From assembly GCA_030159075.1 (NCBI GenBank), contig BROG01000452.1, positions 533,501 through 597,500 on the forward strand: a stretch of 64,000 bases of DNA, written 5' to 3'. The position numbers and the translations under genes were made by a program. Positions 21,601 to 32,280 of the stretch are shown piece by piece. The DNA is from Atrina japonica. Taxonomy: Eukaryota > Mollusca > Bivalvia > Pterioida > Pinnidae. Position 1 is the stretch's first letter; every line of letters begins with the position of its first letter. The notes beneath the pieces are model-generated. The model had not been told where the DNA came from and ran no database searches. It saw only the letters and a program-made list of their open reading frames with translations.

Positions 21601-24600
21601 CCCCCACCGCCGCCTATTCCACCGCCGATGCCTCCTCCTATTCCTCCTCCGCCACCTCCACCTATTCCTCCGCCTATACCCCCGCCTATTCCCCCGCCTA
21701 TACCCCCGCCAATCCCTCCAATTATTCCACCTTCAATATCACCAATGCCACCGTCAAAAAAACCTCCAATATCACCACCTAATGAACCATCAATACCGCC
21801 AATGATTCCTCCACCTAAACCACCTCCAATTCCCCCTCCAATACCTCCTCCTAATCCTCCTCCTAATCCTCCTCCTGCACCCCCACCGATACCTCCTCCT
21901 ATTCCTCCTCCTATTCCGCCTCCTCCAATTCCTCCTCCTGCACCCCCACCGATACCACCTCCTATTCCTCCTCCTGCACCACCACCAATACCGCCTCCTA
22001 ATCCTCCTCCCAGACCCCCACCGATCCCGCCTCCAAGACCCCCTCCTGCACCCCCACCAATTCCACCTCCAATTCCACCTCCTACACCCCCTCCTGCACC
22101 CCCGCCAATACCACCTCCTAAACCCCCACCTATACCACCTCCTGCACCCCCACCAATACCGCCTCCTAAACCCCCACCAATACCGCCTCCTAAACCCCCA
22201 CCTATACCACCTCCTAAACCCCCACCAATACCGCCTCCTATTCCACCACCGATTCCGCCTCCTATGCCACTGCCAATTCCCCCACCTGCGATGCCTATTA
22301 TTCCACCCCCTATTCCACCACCTATTCCACCCCCTGCTCCACCTCCTCTCCTCCTGCCGCCTCTTCCTCCCCTCATCCCTGGTGCAGTAACATCAATTTT
22401 TACGTCAACTGTCTCTGTAACTTCTCTTCCACCTCTCCTGCGTCCCCTATTCAAGCCGCCAGCACCACCCCTTACGCCTATAAATCCAAAATCAGGGGTA
22501 TCCAATGTATTGAAATCTATATCTGCAAACCTGCCTATTCCACCTAATATTCCTCCTACACCACCTCCAATTCCCCCACCAATGCCTCTACCTCTTCCAT
22601 TACCACCTCCAAATCTTCCTGCAATACCACCTCCAATACCAGCACTTAGTCCATCAACTTCAATGCCTATGCCACCTATTCCCCCACCAATGCCACCTCC
22701 TATTCCACCTCCTATTCCACCTCCTCCTCCTCCGCCAATTCCACCGCCTATCCCACCTCCAATTCCGCCACCTACTCCACCTCCTATTCCTCCGCCTATA
22801 ATGCCAACTTCTAATCCTCCCCCGATTCCACCACCAATACCACCTCCTATTCCTCCACCGATTCCACCTCCTCCTCCTCCCCCGATTCCACCTCCTATTC
22901 CACCACCTATTCCACCTCCTATTCCTCCTCCGATTCCACCGCCTATACCTCCGCCTATTCCACCGCCTATTCCTCCCCCTATTCCACCGCCTATTCCACC
23001 GCCTATTCCACCGCCGATTCCACCTCCTCTTCCTCCACCTATTCCACCTCCTATTCCTCCCCCGATTCCACCTCCTATTCCTCCCCCGATTCCACCTCCA
23101 ATTCCTCCCCCGATTCCACCTCCTATTCCTCCACCGATTCCACCTCCAATCCCTCCCCCTATTCCACCTCCAATTCCACCGCCGATTCCGCCTCCTATTC
23201 CCCCTCCGATTCCGCCTCCTATTCCCCCTCCGATTCCGCCTCTTCCCCCAATTCCGCCTCCAATTCTTCCCCGAATTCCTCCTCCAATTGCACCTCCTAT
23301 CGTCCCGATTGCTATCCCCCCTCCATGAACAGAACTTCTACATCTACAATTGCAAGAAATTGGACAAACACCTTCCGCACAAGCCAGTGAGCAAAGTTTG
23401 TTTGAACTGGACGAGTAGCTGATTGCCGTGCATCGTAGTGTATTCGAATATTTACACCATGGAATTCCCGGTTTTTTTCTCAGAGGAAGCAATACTGGAT
23501 GTTTTGGTTGTCTTACTTTCCCTTTTCTTGATTTTTTAATGCAAGTACAGGCACACGGTCTAAAACATGGTTTTCCATACTTGCAGATGCTAAAACACTT
23601 CCTGGCAAAAGAACTTTTACGCGTTGTACCACAAATCAAAATTTCAAATTTGCTACATCGCAATTGCGGAAATCGACTAAAGTTTTTCCAGACGCTAGGA
23701 ATACGAACTCTTACTTTTCCAGGTATCTTTGCTAATGCTACTGGTCGGAGGGATACCTTTTTTCCCTGAAAGAAAAGATGAAACATCTGTATCAATTTAA
23801 AAATGTGATTGACCAATGTGTACAGTTGGACAAAAGCATTTCAGAACACTGTACATACAAATGTGCTAAAACATATCAGTAATTGTCACCTCAAAGCACC
23901 GTTAACAAATTTAATGAAATAAAAATGCCGATTTTAAACAATGTACGAGATTACTCTATTTAAATTAGAATTATAGTGAATAGTGAATATATTACTTTAT
24001 ATCACATCATTTGACATCAGTGGGAAACGGGTACAAGTAAGCTTAAATACAGCTCAGACATTTTAGTAATAACATGGCAAATTGTTAAATAAACACTGTC
24101 TGCTGGAAGAAAATTAGATATACAGGTGATAACAATGTACATATATACAGGTATTTACTGATTACAGTGTACATATGTACAGGTGATCATGGCGTACAAA
24201 TATACAGATGATTACAGTTTACAGATTACAGGTGATTACAGTGTTTAGATATACAGGTGACGATGGTGTACATATATAAAGGTGATTATGGTGTACATAT
24301 ATACAGAATATTGTGGTGCAAATATACAGGTGATTAGGGTGTACAGTTATACAGATTAATATAGTGTACAGATATACATGTGATTCTAGCGTACAGATAT
24401 ACAAGTGATAATAGTGTACAATTATACAGGTAATTATAGTGTACAGATGTACAGGTGATTACAGTTTTAATATGTGCAGGCAATTACAGTATACAGTGAT
24501 ACAGGTAATTACAGTGTACAGATATATAGGTGATTGCAGTGTACAAATATACAGGTAAATAGAGTGTACAGATATACAGGTAATAATAGTGTACGGATAT

Positions 24601-27600
24601 ACAGGAAATTATAGTGTACAAATGTACAGGTAATTACAGTGTACAGATATACAGGTGATAACAGTGTACAGATGTTCAGGTAATTAGAGTGCACAGATAT
24701 ACAGGTAATCGCAATGTACAAATATTCAGGTAATGAGAGTGTACAGATGTACAGGTAATTAGAGTGTACAGATATACAGGTGATTACAGTGTACATATAT
24801 ACAGGTAATTACAGTGTACAGGTAATTACAGTTTACAGATATACAGGTAATTACAGTGTACAGATGTTCAGGTAATTAGAGTACACAGATATACAGATAA
24901 ACACGGTGTACATATGTTCAGGTAATTAAATTGTACAGATGTACAGGCAATTATAGTGTACAGATATACAGGTGATTAAAGCGTACAGATATAAAGTTAA
25001 TTAGAGTGTACAGATATACAGGTAAGTAAAGCGTATAGATATACAGGTAATTACAGTGCACAGATGTACAAGTTATTACAGTGTACAGATATATATGTTA
25101 TTACAGTGTACAAATGTATAGGTGATTACAATGTGCATATAAACAGGTTATTACAGTGTACAGATGTACAGGTGATTACATTTTACATATATACAATTTA
25201 TTATAGGTACAGATATACAGGTGCTTTATAGTAAACAGATATACAGGTTATTACAGTGTACACGTAATTACAGTGTACAGATGTACAGGTTATTACAGCG
25301 TACAGATATGCAGGTAATTACAGTGTACAGATGTATAGGTGATCACAATGTACATAAATACAGGCGATTACAGTGTACAGATGTACTGGTGATTACATTG
25401 TGCATATATACAATTTATTACAGGTACAGATATACAGGTGTTTACAAAAACCAGATATACAGGTTATTACAGTGTACAGGTAATTACAGTGTACATATAT
25501 ACAGGATATTACAGTGTACAGATATACAGGTGATTACAGTGTACAGAACAACAGGTAACTAAAGTGTACAGATATACAGGTAAGTACAGTGTACAAATGT
25601 ACATGTTATTATAGTCTACATATATACAGGTGATTTCAGTGTACAGATGTACAGGTTATTACAGTGTACAGATGTACATATCATTACAGTGTACAGACGT
25701 ATAGGTGTTTACAATGTACATATAAACAGGTTATTACAGTGTACAGATGTACAGGTGATTACATTTTACTGTATATCTGTACACTGTAATCACCTGTATA
25801 TCTGACCATTGTAATGACCTATACGTCTGTACACTGTAATTACATGTATATCTGTACTTTGTAATAACCATACAGATGCACATATCATTACAGTGAACAG
25901 ATATACAAGTGCTATCAATAGATAATTATGGTTATTTTCAGGGGCTAGATATAAGGGTGAATACAATGTACGGAAATATATTCATAACATGGGTGTTAGG
26001 TCTTTGTAATAAGGATAGTTATTCACATGGAAGTAAGAAGATATCCACTGGATATTGTGTAGGTTATTACAGTCTACATGATTAGGTGACTGTAGGACAC
26101 AATTAGATAATCTCACTCTATTTAGGCCATCAGGTTTCACACCTACAAGTTAATCATGGGGGAAGTAGTGAATTAGCACCGTTGGAATATGAATTCAGAT
26201 TTCGATACTTGGTAAACTTATGTCTTCATATAGTATGGTAAACAGAGATTAAACAGGTAATCACAGGATAATTCGGTAATCCCATTATAAAATCACGTAA
26301 AATTAAATCAGAATTCACGACAGAGGGATAATTATTGGCAGTTGAATTTTAAGTTTAAAATGACCTTTATTCCTGAATGAAATTAAATCATAAACTATGC
26401 TATGAGATAATTATGGTAAAAAGAGTTATGTATACAGGTAATGGCAGCATGGGCAATGTAATCATCTGTATTTCAATACACATTAATTACCTGAAAATCT
26501 ATATATATACATTGTAATTCCGTATTCTTAAGTAAACACTGGACAGACAGTTCGGTAATCACTGTTTACAGTTAGGTAATCAATGTTCACAGTTCGGCAA
26601 CCACTGTTTACAGTTCGATAATAAATGTTTAAAGTTTGCTAATCGCGGTTTACAGCTCGGTAATAACTGGTTCCAGTTCAGAAATCACTGTTTACAGTTC
26701 GGTAATATATGTTTACAGATCGGTAATAACTGTTTACAGTTCGGTAACCAGTGTTTACAGTTCGGTAATCACTGTTTACAGTTCGGTAATCAGTGTTTAC
26801 AGTTCGGTAATCAGTGTTTACAGTTCGGTAATCAGTGTTTACAGTTCGGTTATCACTGTTTACAGTTCGGTAATCAGTGTTTGCAGTTCGGTAATCAGTG
26901 TTTACAGTTCGGCAATCACTGTTTACAGTTTGGTAATCACTGTTTACAGTTCGGTAATCACTGTTTACAGTTCCGTAATACAGCAACTTTTCAACAAAAT
27001 GAATTTTGTATTTGAACCATTACCCTAATTTACAAAATTATCACTGAAACTCATACTTTGATGACATATGTTACTTCACTTTCTTATAAATGATGTGGGC
27101 CGCGTTATACTACATCGTTTAGCCGAAAACTATCTCAAAAGGAAGGAAGTAGTAGTCGTATATTGTTATTGGACATTGTTCCAAATACAACTGATTCAAA
27201 ATGCTATAAATACAGGTCGCTAGAAGAAAGACCTTTGGCGATTATATATTTCAGCTACATCTCTGATTCTTTCTTGTGTTTTTTTGTAACACACCTTAAT
27301 ACAAAAAAATATTTGTCAGACTGCTGTTAAACAATAAGGCATTAAAGCATTAAAAACCTCGTTTTCGTTTTAATTACAAGATGCTTAAGATTGGGCGTAT
27401 TATTTATAAAACAATTGATTATTCATGCTGCTGCTGGTGGTGTTGTATTGTTGTTTGATGTCCCACTCAAGAATCTTTCACTGATATGGAGACGTCACCA
27501 AATGCCAATGAATGGCTTCAAATTTAGGCTCGGTACTTACGGCCATTGAGCAGAAAGGGATTTTTTAAAATGCCGACACCTACTTTGATACGGGACTTCG

Positions 27601-28523
27601 GTTTTTTAATGCCTAACCGGAAAGACAGGAAAAGACAGCCGCCTCCGCCAAGGCTCGAACCCGCGACCCTCTGGTTTCGAATCGAGCACTCTATCGCAGA
27701 GCAACAACGGCTCTCCCGAAATAGGTAATAAAATAAGCCTCAGTATTGCAACAGATCAATTTGAAATGCACTGTGCATTACAAAACACTCAACAACTTTT
27801 CAGTTATATCATGACGGCCACAATGTAATGGTGGAGGAGATAACTCGGTTACACTGCATTCGGAAAGAGACCACGGACTGTCCTTAAGGAACGGACAAAC
27901 GTCCCACAAAATAAAAATCAGTGTATGTTCCAGTTGGACGCTTACCAGATGTGAGTCACATCATGGTTAAATAGCGGAGTGCTCTATACACTCGGCCACG
28001 TGTGCCATTTTCTTGCCTACATCATATAGATTAATATAAGTTTGATATATTTTAATACATTATAATAAAATCTGGGTTTTTTTTCAATCAGAAACCGAGT
28101 ATTATTATTTATCAAATACTTCACATCAGATTGGATTCCATTTAATACGAGCTGAATGTCGGATTATTTGATAAAATGGCAAATTGGAGAATATTCGAAT
28201 ATGAAAATATTCATTCAAAGTTTTGGTCACAAGTCTAGAATCAATATATATGGCAGTATAACATTAAAATGTTAAAATTGATTTTTTCATAAACATATGT
28301 TTCAATATTCAGTTTAAAAATCTTTGGCGCTAAGATTTATTCCAAGAATGGAAGAACAAATTGTGCATAAAAAAAAAGAAAAGATTAAAATTTGAAAACG
28401 AATCGAATAATTGTCACAAATATTCGAATAGTGAGTATTGTATCAGCTCTAAGTGGAATCGAGAAAAAAAAATGTCGAGAGGGAATGGTTATCTTTTTTT
28501 CTCTCTCGCTATCTCTGTAATTG

Positions 28524-28619
<96 letters not shown>

Positions 28620-28882
28620 AGCCCTTTGCCTACTTTACGTACCTTAGCGTATTTATGTATAACATTCCTATATTTCCAGCGATATGTCGGGAAATATAAT
28701 CCTCTTTGTGGATAAACTGTTCTCCTTCTGGACTTTGGATAGGAAATTCCATAACGATATGGTCTGTATTTTTCAAACATACGTCTATAGTAAACTTTGC
28801 TGACAGGAGCCACCCGGTGGGTCTGCACATACCCTGCCACTATGCAAAGGAGTAAACTTAATTTTATAATATCCACCTTCAT
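18151..28882 (-). CDS. Gene B: secreted glycine-rich (GGGI)n protein with three 8-Cys modules (three-exon model)
   Basis: Proposed join on the minus strand: exon 1 28882-28643 (80 codons, signal peptide, donor AAG|GTACGT, phase 0); exon 2 23765-21197 (acceptor TCTTTCAG, phase 0; donor GTG|GTAGGT, phase 1); exon 3 18638-18151 (acceptor TTTTTCAG, phase 1). The sum is 1098 codons plus stop. Order: signal peptide (about 1-21), Arg/Tyr-rich basic region, module I (117-155), module II (184-222), a long GGGI-type repeat broken by an Arg-rich island, an acidic Asp/Ser/Gly region, and module III (1041-1084). Phases match at both junctions, the basic composition continues across junction 1, and IDGSGI in exon 2 resembles IDASGI in exon 3. 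I see no cysteine outside the modules apart from the signal peptide. I cannot exclude that exon 3 or exon 1 belongs to a separate gene. The likely class is an extracellular framework protein; function is not shown by sequence. Confidence 0.65.
18196..18327 (-). other. 8-Cys module III of gene B (type A spacing)
   Basis: C-x8-C-x15-C-x3-C-x4-C-x4-C-x-C-x-C, with an aromatic before Cys2 (MWC), Trp before Cys3 (LQWC) and Gly two before Cys5 (TGSC). All intervals equal those of gene A. Confidence 0.9.
18712..19035. repeat. Tandem repeat, ~69-bp unit
   Basis: About four and a half units, each containing TACCCGCTGATCTATATGGG-like, GGTACATATA and AATCGCTGTGGGTCGGAT blocks. The open frame across three units follows from the repeat. 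Confidence 0.85.
19221..19318. mobile_element. Internally deleted copy of MITE family 2
   Basis: Left end resembles ACATTGAAACTTGTATATAA and right end resembles GCAGGTTTCCCTGT. These match, in inverted or direct sense, the ends of 31905-32083 and 43746-43928. Confidence 0.5.
19395..19990. repeat. Degenerate tandem array, ~50-60-bp unit
   Basis: About ten diverged units, each with a GGCAGTTACATATAT-like block, a TTTTTCACA block and an AGGTTTAATT-like block. No coding content. Confidence 0.8.
20869..21041. mobile_element. MITE-like element with G12/C13 stem
   Basis: The ends are inverted: CATAGGCGTCGGAGC on the left and, reverse-complemented, CATTGGCGTCGGAAGC on the right. Inside lies a run of 12 G, CTTAG, then 13 C (20885-20914), a perfect GC stem with a 3-base loop. 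It is a non-autonomous element of about 173 bases in the gene B intron. Confidence 0.75.
21159..21168 (-). terminator. Candidate early poly(A) signals of gene B (short form)
   Basis: AATAAATAAA on the minus strand, about 20 bases past the TAG at 21189. If used, it would end the message before exon 3 and remove module III. Confidence 0.4.
21189..23765 (-). CDS. Gene B exon 2: two 8-Cys modules and glycine-rich repeat
   Basis: The frame is open from acceptor TTTCAG|GGAAAA at 23765 to a TAG at 21189. It encodes a basic leader, two Cys modules, then about 700 residues dominated by GGGI with Ala and Leu variants. A central island (about 22330-22560) contains RGRRRGGR, two further basic runs and a V-D-V-K-I-D-V segment; the last 50 residues are acidic. 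Repeat units are 12-base GGN-GGN-GGN-ATN. Splicing at 21197 skips the TAG. Unspliced RNA would end in GGGR and meets AATAAATAAA within about 20 bases, so a short form is also possible. Being GC-rich, it stands out strongly from the AT-rich surroundings. Confidence 0.85.
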   Translation of the reverse strand, partial: GKKVSLRPVALAKIPGKVRVRIPSVWKNFSRFPQLRCSKFEILICGTTRKSSFARKCFSICKYGKPCFRPCACTCIKKSRKGKVRQPKHPVLLPLRKKPGIPWCKYSNTLRCTAISYSSSSNKLCSLACAEGVCPISCNCRCRSSVHGGGIAIGTIGGAIGGGIRGRIGGGIGGRGGIGGGIGGGIGGGIGGGIGGGIGGGIGGGIGGGIGGGIGGGIGGGIGGGIGGGIGGGIGGGIGGGIGGGRGGGIGGGIGGGIGGGIGGGIGGGIGGGIGGGIGGGIGGGIGGGIGGGIGGGGGGGIGGGIGGGIGGGIGGGLEVGIIGGGIGGGVGGGIGGGIGGGIGGGGGGGIGGGIGGGIGGGIGGIGIEVDGLSAGIGGGIAGRFGGGNGRGRGIGGGIGGGVGGILGGIGRFADIDFNTLDTPDFGFIGVRGGAGGLNRGRRRGGREVTETVDVKIDVTAPGMRGGRGGRRRGGGAGGGIGGGIGGGIIGIAGGGIGSGIGGGIGGGIGGGIGGGLGGGIGGGLGGGIGGGLGGGIGGGAGGGIGGGLGGGIGGGAGGGVGGGIGGGIGGGAGGGLGGGIGGGLGGGLGGGIGGGAGGGIGGGIGGGAGGGIGGGGIGGGIGGGIGGGAGGGLGGGLGGGIGGGIGGGLGGGIIGGIDGSLGGDIGGFFDGGIGDIEGGIIGGIGGGIGGGIGGGIGGGIGGGGGGGIGGGIGGGIGGGGGIGGGGGIGGGGGIGGGIGGGIGGGGGGGIGGGGGIGGGIGGGGGGGIGGGGGIGGGGGIGGGGGIGGGIGGGIGGGIGGGIGGGVDGGLGGGGIFTIDGSGIESGFGDLGSIDGGFIDGSDLGIGGAGGGGLGGGR
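23340..23456 (-). other. 8-Cys module II of gene B (type B spacing)
   Basis: C-x7-C-x12-C-x3-C-x4-C-x3-C-x-C-x-C, with EGVC around Cys5 and CNCRC at the end. It directly precedes the glycine repeat. Confidence 0.88.
23541..23657 (-). other. 8-Cys module I of gene B (type B spacing)
   Basis: C-x7-C-x11-C-x3-C-x5-C-x3-C-x-C-x-C, ending CACTC. A basic linker of 28 residues separates it from module II. The two are probably an internal duplication. Confidence 0.88.
24114..25910. repeat. Minisatellite, ~24-bp unit, with an inverted internal segment
   Basis: Some 70 diverged units of TACAGGTAATTACAGTGTACAGATA-like sequence (broken here only by unit variation). From about 25771 to 25869 the same unit runs on the opposite strand, then direct order resumes. 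Open frames through it are repeat artefacts. Confidence 0.9.
26541..26985. repeat. Minisatellite, 21-bp unit
   Basis: About 21 units of CGGTAATCACTGTTTACAGTT with ACT/AGT alternation. Because 21 is a multiple of three, long artefactual frames appear on both strands. Confidence 0.92.
27430..27722 (-). mobile_element. tRNA-derived SINE, copy 2
   Basis: Same family as 11985-12215: the minus-strand head has box B GGGTTCGAGCC and the body contains TGATATGGAGACGTCACC. It is longer than copy 1 in the middle. Confidence 0.75.
27783..28010 (-). mobile_element. Second tRNA-type SINE family
   Basis: The minus-strand head resembles box A (TGGCCGAGTGTATAGAGC). The other end holds TTTCAGTTATATCATGACGG, a block also seen in altered form near 32160-32185. 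Confidence 0.65.
28528..28617. repeat. (AT)n microsatellite
   Basis: About 90 bases, beginning 26 bases downstream (minus strand) of the gene B exon 1 donor. Confidence 0.95.
28643..28882 (-). CDS. Gene B exon 1: signal peptide and basic Tyr/Arg-rich segment
   Basis: The ATG at 28882 starts a classic signal peptide (KLSLLLCIVAGYVQT), followed by a Tyr/Arg/Lys-rich segment with YYRRMFEKYRPYRYG. AAG|GTACGTAA at 28643/28642 is a strong donor in phase 0. Reading through it would run into an (AT)n array and add an Ile-Tyr polymer, which argues for splicing. The next exon offering a phase-0 acceptor and basic residues is 23765. If that link is wrong, this is the first exon of a small secreted basic protein. 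Confidence 0.75.
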
Positions 28883-29078
28883 TCTTCCTGATTGATTTAA
28901 CAAAAATCTAAATCATTTCTACCAAGAAAAGCAAGAGGATGGCAGGAAATTACTTTATTTCCTTTGCACTGCACCACGGCGTGGATCAGAGGCCAACTAT
29001 GAAATGTGTCACAGTGTACGGCCAAGGGAGACCGTCACTGACAGATAGATGCTTAAGTGTTTAATGACTCCGGCCAAT

Positions 29079-29100
29079 GTATATAACGCCCACTAGTGGG
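29079..29100 (-). promoter_or_regulatory. Candidate TATA box and 12-bp palindrome of gene B
   Basis: The minus strand reads CCCACTAGTGGG, then GCGTTATATACA. TATATA is at 29080-29085, about 200 bases before the ATG at 28882, which allows a 5'UTR of about 170 bases. The palindrome is perfect and sits immediately upstream of the TATA-like site. Confidence 0.45.
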
Positions 29101-29479
29101 AGATCATGGAAAAATCAAGGTCGATCGTGTTTAATTATAATATTGTTTGACATTTACTACTTAGTCTTAATGAAATAAAATATCAATAATTTTTTTTTTT
29201 ACTTTTGACTTTCTTTTTTTTGAATTTTTTTATAAATTGTCAATTACAAGGTTAGAATTATATAAGATATCAATAACGTATATCAATAAAATAACTCACT
29301 GGCAAATGATAATCAAAGATTGAAACTAGATCGGAAATGTGAATTTAATTTTCTGAATTCTTACATTTTATTGTATTTAAAACCCAAGTATGATTTTCTT
29401 ACATTTTAAGAGCATGATAAATGAAAAAAGGAGTAATATAGATCTAATATAGAAGTTTATTCCGTTTGGTATTCTCTGG

Positions 29480-29483
<4 letters not shown>

Positions 29484-29543
<60 letters not shown>
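29484..29543. repeat. (AAT)n microsatellite
   Basis: About 20 uninterrupted trinucleotide units. Confidence 0.95.
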
Positions 29544-29546
<3 letters not shown>

Positions 29547-29565
29547 TATATTCTCACGAGGCTTT

Positions 29566-29835
29566 ACTTTAGTATATATGCAAATGCATTGAGTCCGAAA
29601 ATTCTAACCGACCTTTATCATTATAAACTTATATGAAGAAGTTAGGAACTCTCATAAATTGTGACGTGTGCTATGGACTTATCTAACTACAAGGAGGCTA
29701 GTTAATATCTTGCCTTGTATGATAATATTTTTCCTTTCCATTTCACCTGATGTTTTATTGACAGAAAAGATCGCATTGGACATTAGTTTTGGCAATTTTT
29801 GCAATACTATAAATTTTGTATTATGCATATGGTAC
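29566..29835 (+). repeat. Dispersed repeat, inverted partner at 37140-37425
   Basis: The reverse complement matches 37140-37425 over most of its length, with shared blocks around GAAAATTCTAACC, GTGTGCTATGGACTTATCTAA-like and TTTCCATTTCAC. It is diverged and noncoding. Confidence 0.75.
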
Positions 29836-30000
29836 ATACATAAACACATACATACATGCATGCATGCAAGCACGCACGCACGCACACACGCACGCCGCAC
29901 GAAATAAATTACTTAATCTATGAAGGAAATACTTCGGGACCTGTCCCAAACTTCAAAAGAACGATAACTTCGAAGTTCGATGTTCGAGCTACCCAGAGTC

Positions 30001-30370
<370 letters not shown>

Positions 30371-31511
30371 TTATTTTTATTATTTGTGTTATCGGTATTT
30401 GTGTTATTATTATATTTATTATTATCACTATTATTGTTGTCATCATTATTGTTTCCTATAATTTGTAATTAAAATGTCATTATGAATATCATGCTTTTGA
30501 AATAAACACTACAGTGTCACACTGGTTTTTTTCTTATACAAAGAATATGGAAAATATCTTTATTCTACTTTGTCCGTGGATTTTTTTGTCAATAAACAGA
30601 TATTCGTAGTCATAAAGATGACAAAAATAGTCAACAAACTGTGCCAGCATTTTGACACATTACATATTCCACAACGGGAATATGTACTGCTATTTTCGAA
30701 TGCCGGTCAAATCAAGACAGTAGACAACGCTTTGTGATAACATAAATTATATTGACAACACGGCAGTGTAACCTCTGTTATAAAGAAGACATTTTCTATG
30801 CCACATCAAACAGATTTGATGATCAGGGATGTTTATCTTACAAAATACAATACACATTATAAAACATAGATACAAAGCATGCATTGTTGACTTGACTCAC
30901 TTCGTTTTATTATAATATAAAACAAATATCAGTGATGCAAAGCGGCTGGCGCTTCTTAATTTAAAACTTATATAGAGGTCTAGATATATAGTGTTATACA
31001 AATATATCAATACAGCATTGCCTTACTTGATATCGGTTGGGTACTTGTACTGTCTGAAAATAAAGGCAAACACACACACTGCATATACATTGTATTGACG
31101 TAACTCCACAGAACAGGACCTGGTACCATAAAACTTAAGAATTACTTAAATCTAAAACTTTTACTCAACTTTGATTAATCCTGAAATATGATTGGCTGAG
31201 CAGGCCAAAATATAAATATTCTCAAACTTGAGCAAATTCTCAATTTTTATGGTGCCGGGCCCAGATACGACATTTTGGTAACTGTGGAAGGTCGGTGGTC
31301 GCTTCCCAGGTAAATTGCAACCCTCTTCTCTCCTTAAACCAATAAAACCTGGTCGCCACCATATGACTGAAAAGTGTTGAGTAAAAACACAAAAACAAAC
31401 AAAAAAGCATAAGAATATCTGGCTCGACATGGTCATCTACGCAAATTGTCCCTGTAGTGAGATAAACATCTTTATATAAACAATACCTGTTAGAAATCAA
31501 AAGTATATTTG

Positions 31512-31513
<2 letters not shown>

Positions 31514-31557
<44 letters not shown>
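31514..31557. repeat. (AT)n microsatellite
   Basis: A pure AT run of about 44 bases. Confidence 0.95.
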
Positions 31558-31559
<2 letters not shown>

Positions 31560-31904
31560 TCATCGGGAACTAATAGACATTATAATTCAAGAAGCATATA
31601 GTATTGCCATATAGCATGATTTCCATACTACTGAAAGACTATATAAATACTGTAAAACACATGATATATAGATATTATTCATATTTCCATGGTGTGATTA
31701 ACGCAAAATTCTATTTAATGTCAGAAATAAATAAAATCATGTTCACATTTATGTATTCTGTTGTGATAATAATTCATTTGAATGTGTATGCATGTCTTCT
31801 TTTATTAATCTGTGGAATGTCTGCACTACCTGCCATTGAATAGATCATGAACCTAATGTTACAACACAGGCGTCATTTGTTTTACTGGTTTATCTACCAT
31901 GTAT

Positions 31905-32083
31905 TAGTAAAACCTGTTTTAGTGACCACCAGTGTACAACGACCACCTGGTCATAAAGACTAAAGTTTTTGCTACCCTCAATAGTACCATTTGTGTACAA
32001 ATCAACCTCTATATAAAGACCACCTCACTATAAAGACTGGTTTTTTGTGACCCTAAGGGGATCGTTATATACAAGTTTCACTA
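31905..32083. mobile_element. MITE family 2, 179-bp copy
   Basis: Terminal inverted repeats TAGTAAAACCTGT (left) and, reverse-complemented, TAGTGAAACTTGT (right). The interior has several ATAAAGACCACCT-like blocks. A TA target and these ends fit Tc1/mariner-type non-autonomous elements (inference). Confidence 0.7.
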
Positions 32084-32132
32084 TTTTCTTTCCTCTTATT
32101 TTTCTCTACCTCTTTATTTGTGTGTTTGTTTG

Positions 32133-32280
32133 TTTTTGTTTAACGCCACTTTCAACGATATTTCAGTTATATCGTGGCGACTTTATTTGTGTGATTGAGT
32201 CCTGAGTGTTTATGAGGTGGAGTGAATGGAAGGCAAGTGTACCGAAAACTCCATACCCCTAGTCAGGCGGGTTTGTAGGA
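32133..32280. mobile_element. SINE fragment
   Basis: Contains TGTTTAACGCCACTTTCAAC and TTTCAGTTATATCGTGGCG, blocks shared with the 27783-28010 element. No tRNA head is clear. Confidence 0.55.

Larger units (their letters stand above)
23766..28642 (-). other. Predicted intron 1 of gene B
   Basis: A 4877-base GT-AG interval filled by a ~24-bp minisatellite, a 21-bp minisatellite, two tRNA-type SINEs and an (AT)n array near its donor. I see no coding exon in it. Confidence 0.55.

Noticed and set aside
21313..23328. A 671-codon Pro-rich open frame on the plus strand
   Set aside because: It is the exact antisense of the GGN-GGN-GGN-ATN repeat of gene B (GGG reads as CCN). The sense strand has signal peptide, splice sites and Cys modules; the antisense has none.
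24114..26985. A CRISPR-like array
   Set aside because: Regular short units occur, but there are no unique spacers, the units diverge gradually, and the context is a eukaryotic intron. These are minisatellites.
26636..27028. A repetitive 130-codon frame
   Set aside because: The 21-bp unit keeps all frames open; the reverse strand is equally open. No start, splice or domain evidence.
28528..28642. Ile-Tyr extension of the gene B exon 1 frame
   Set aside because: It arises from an (AT)n array beyond a strong donor site; splicing is far likelier.
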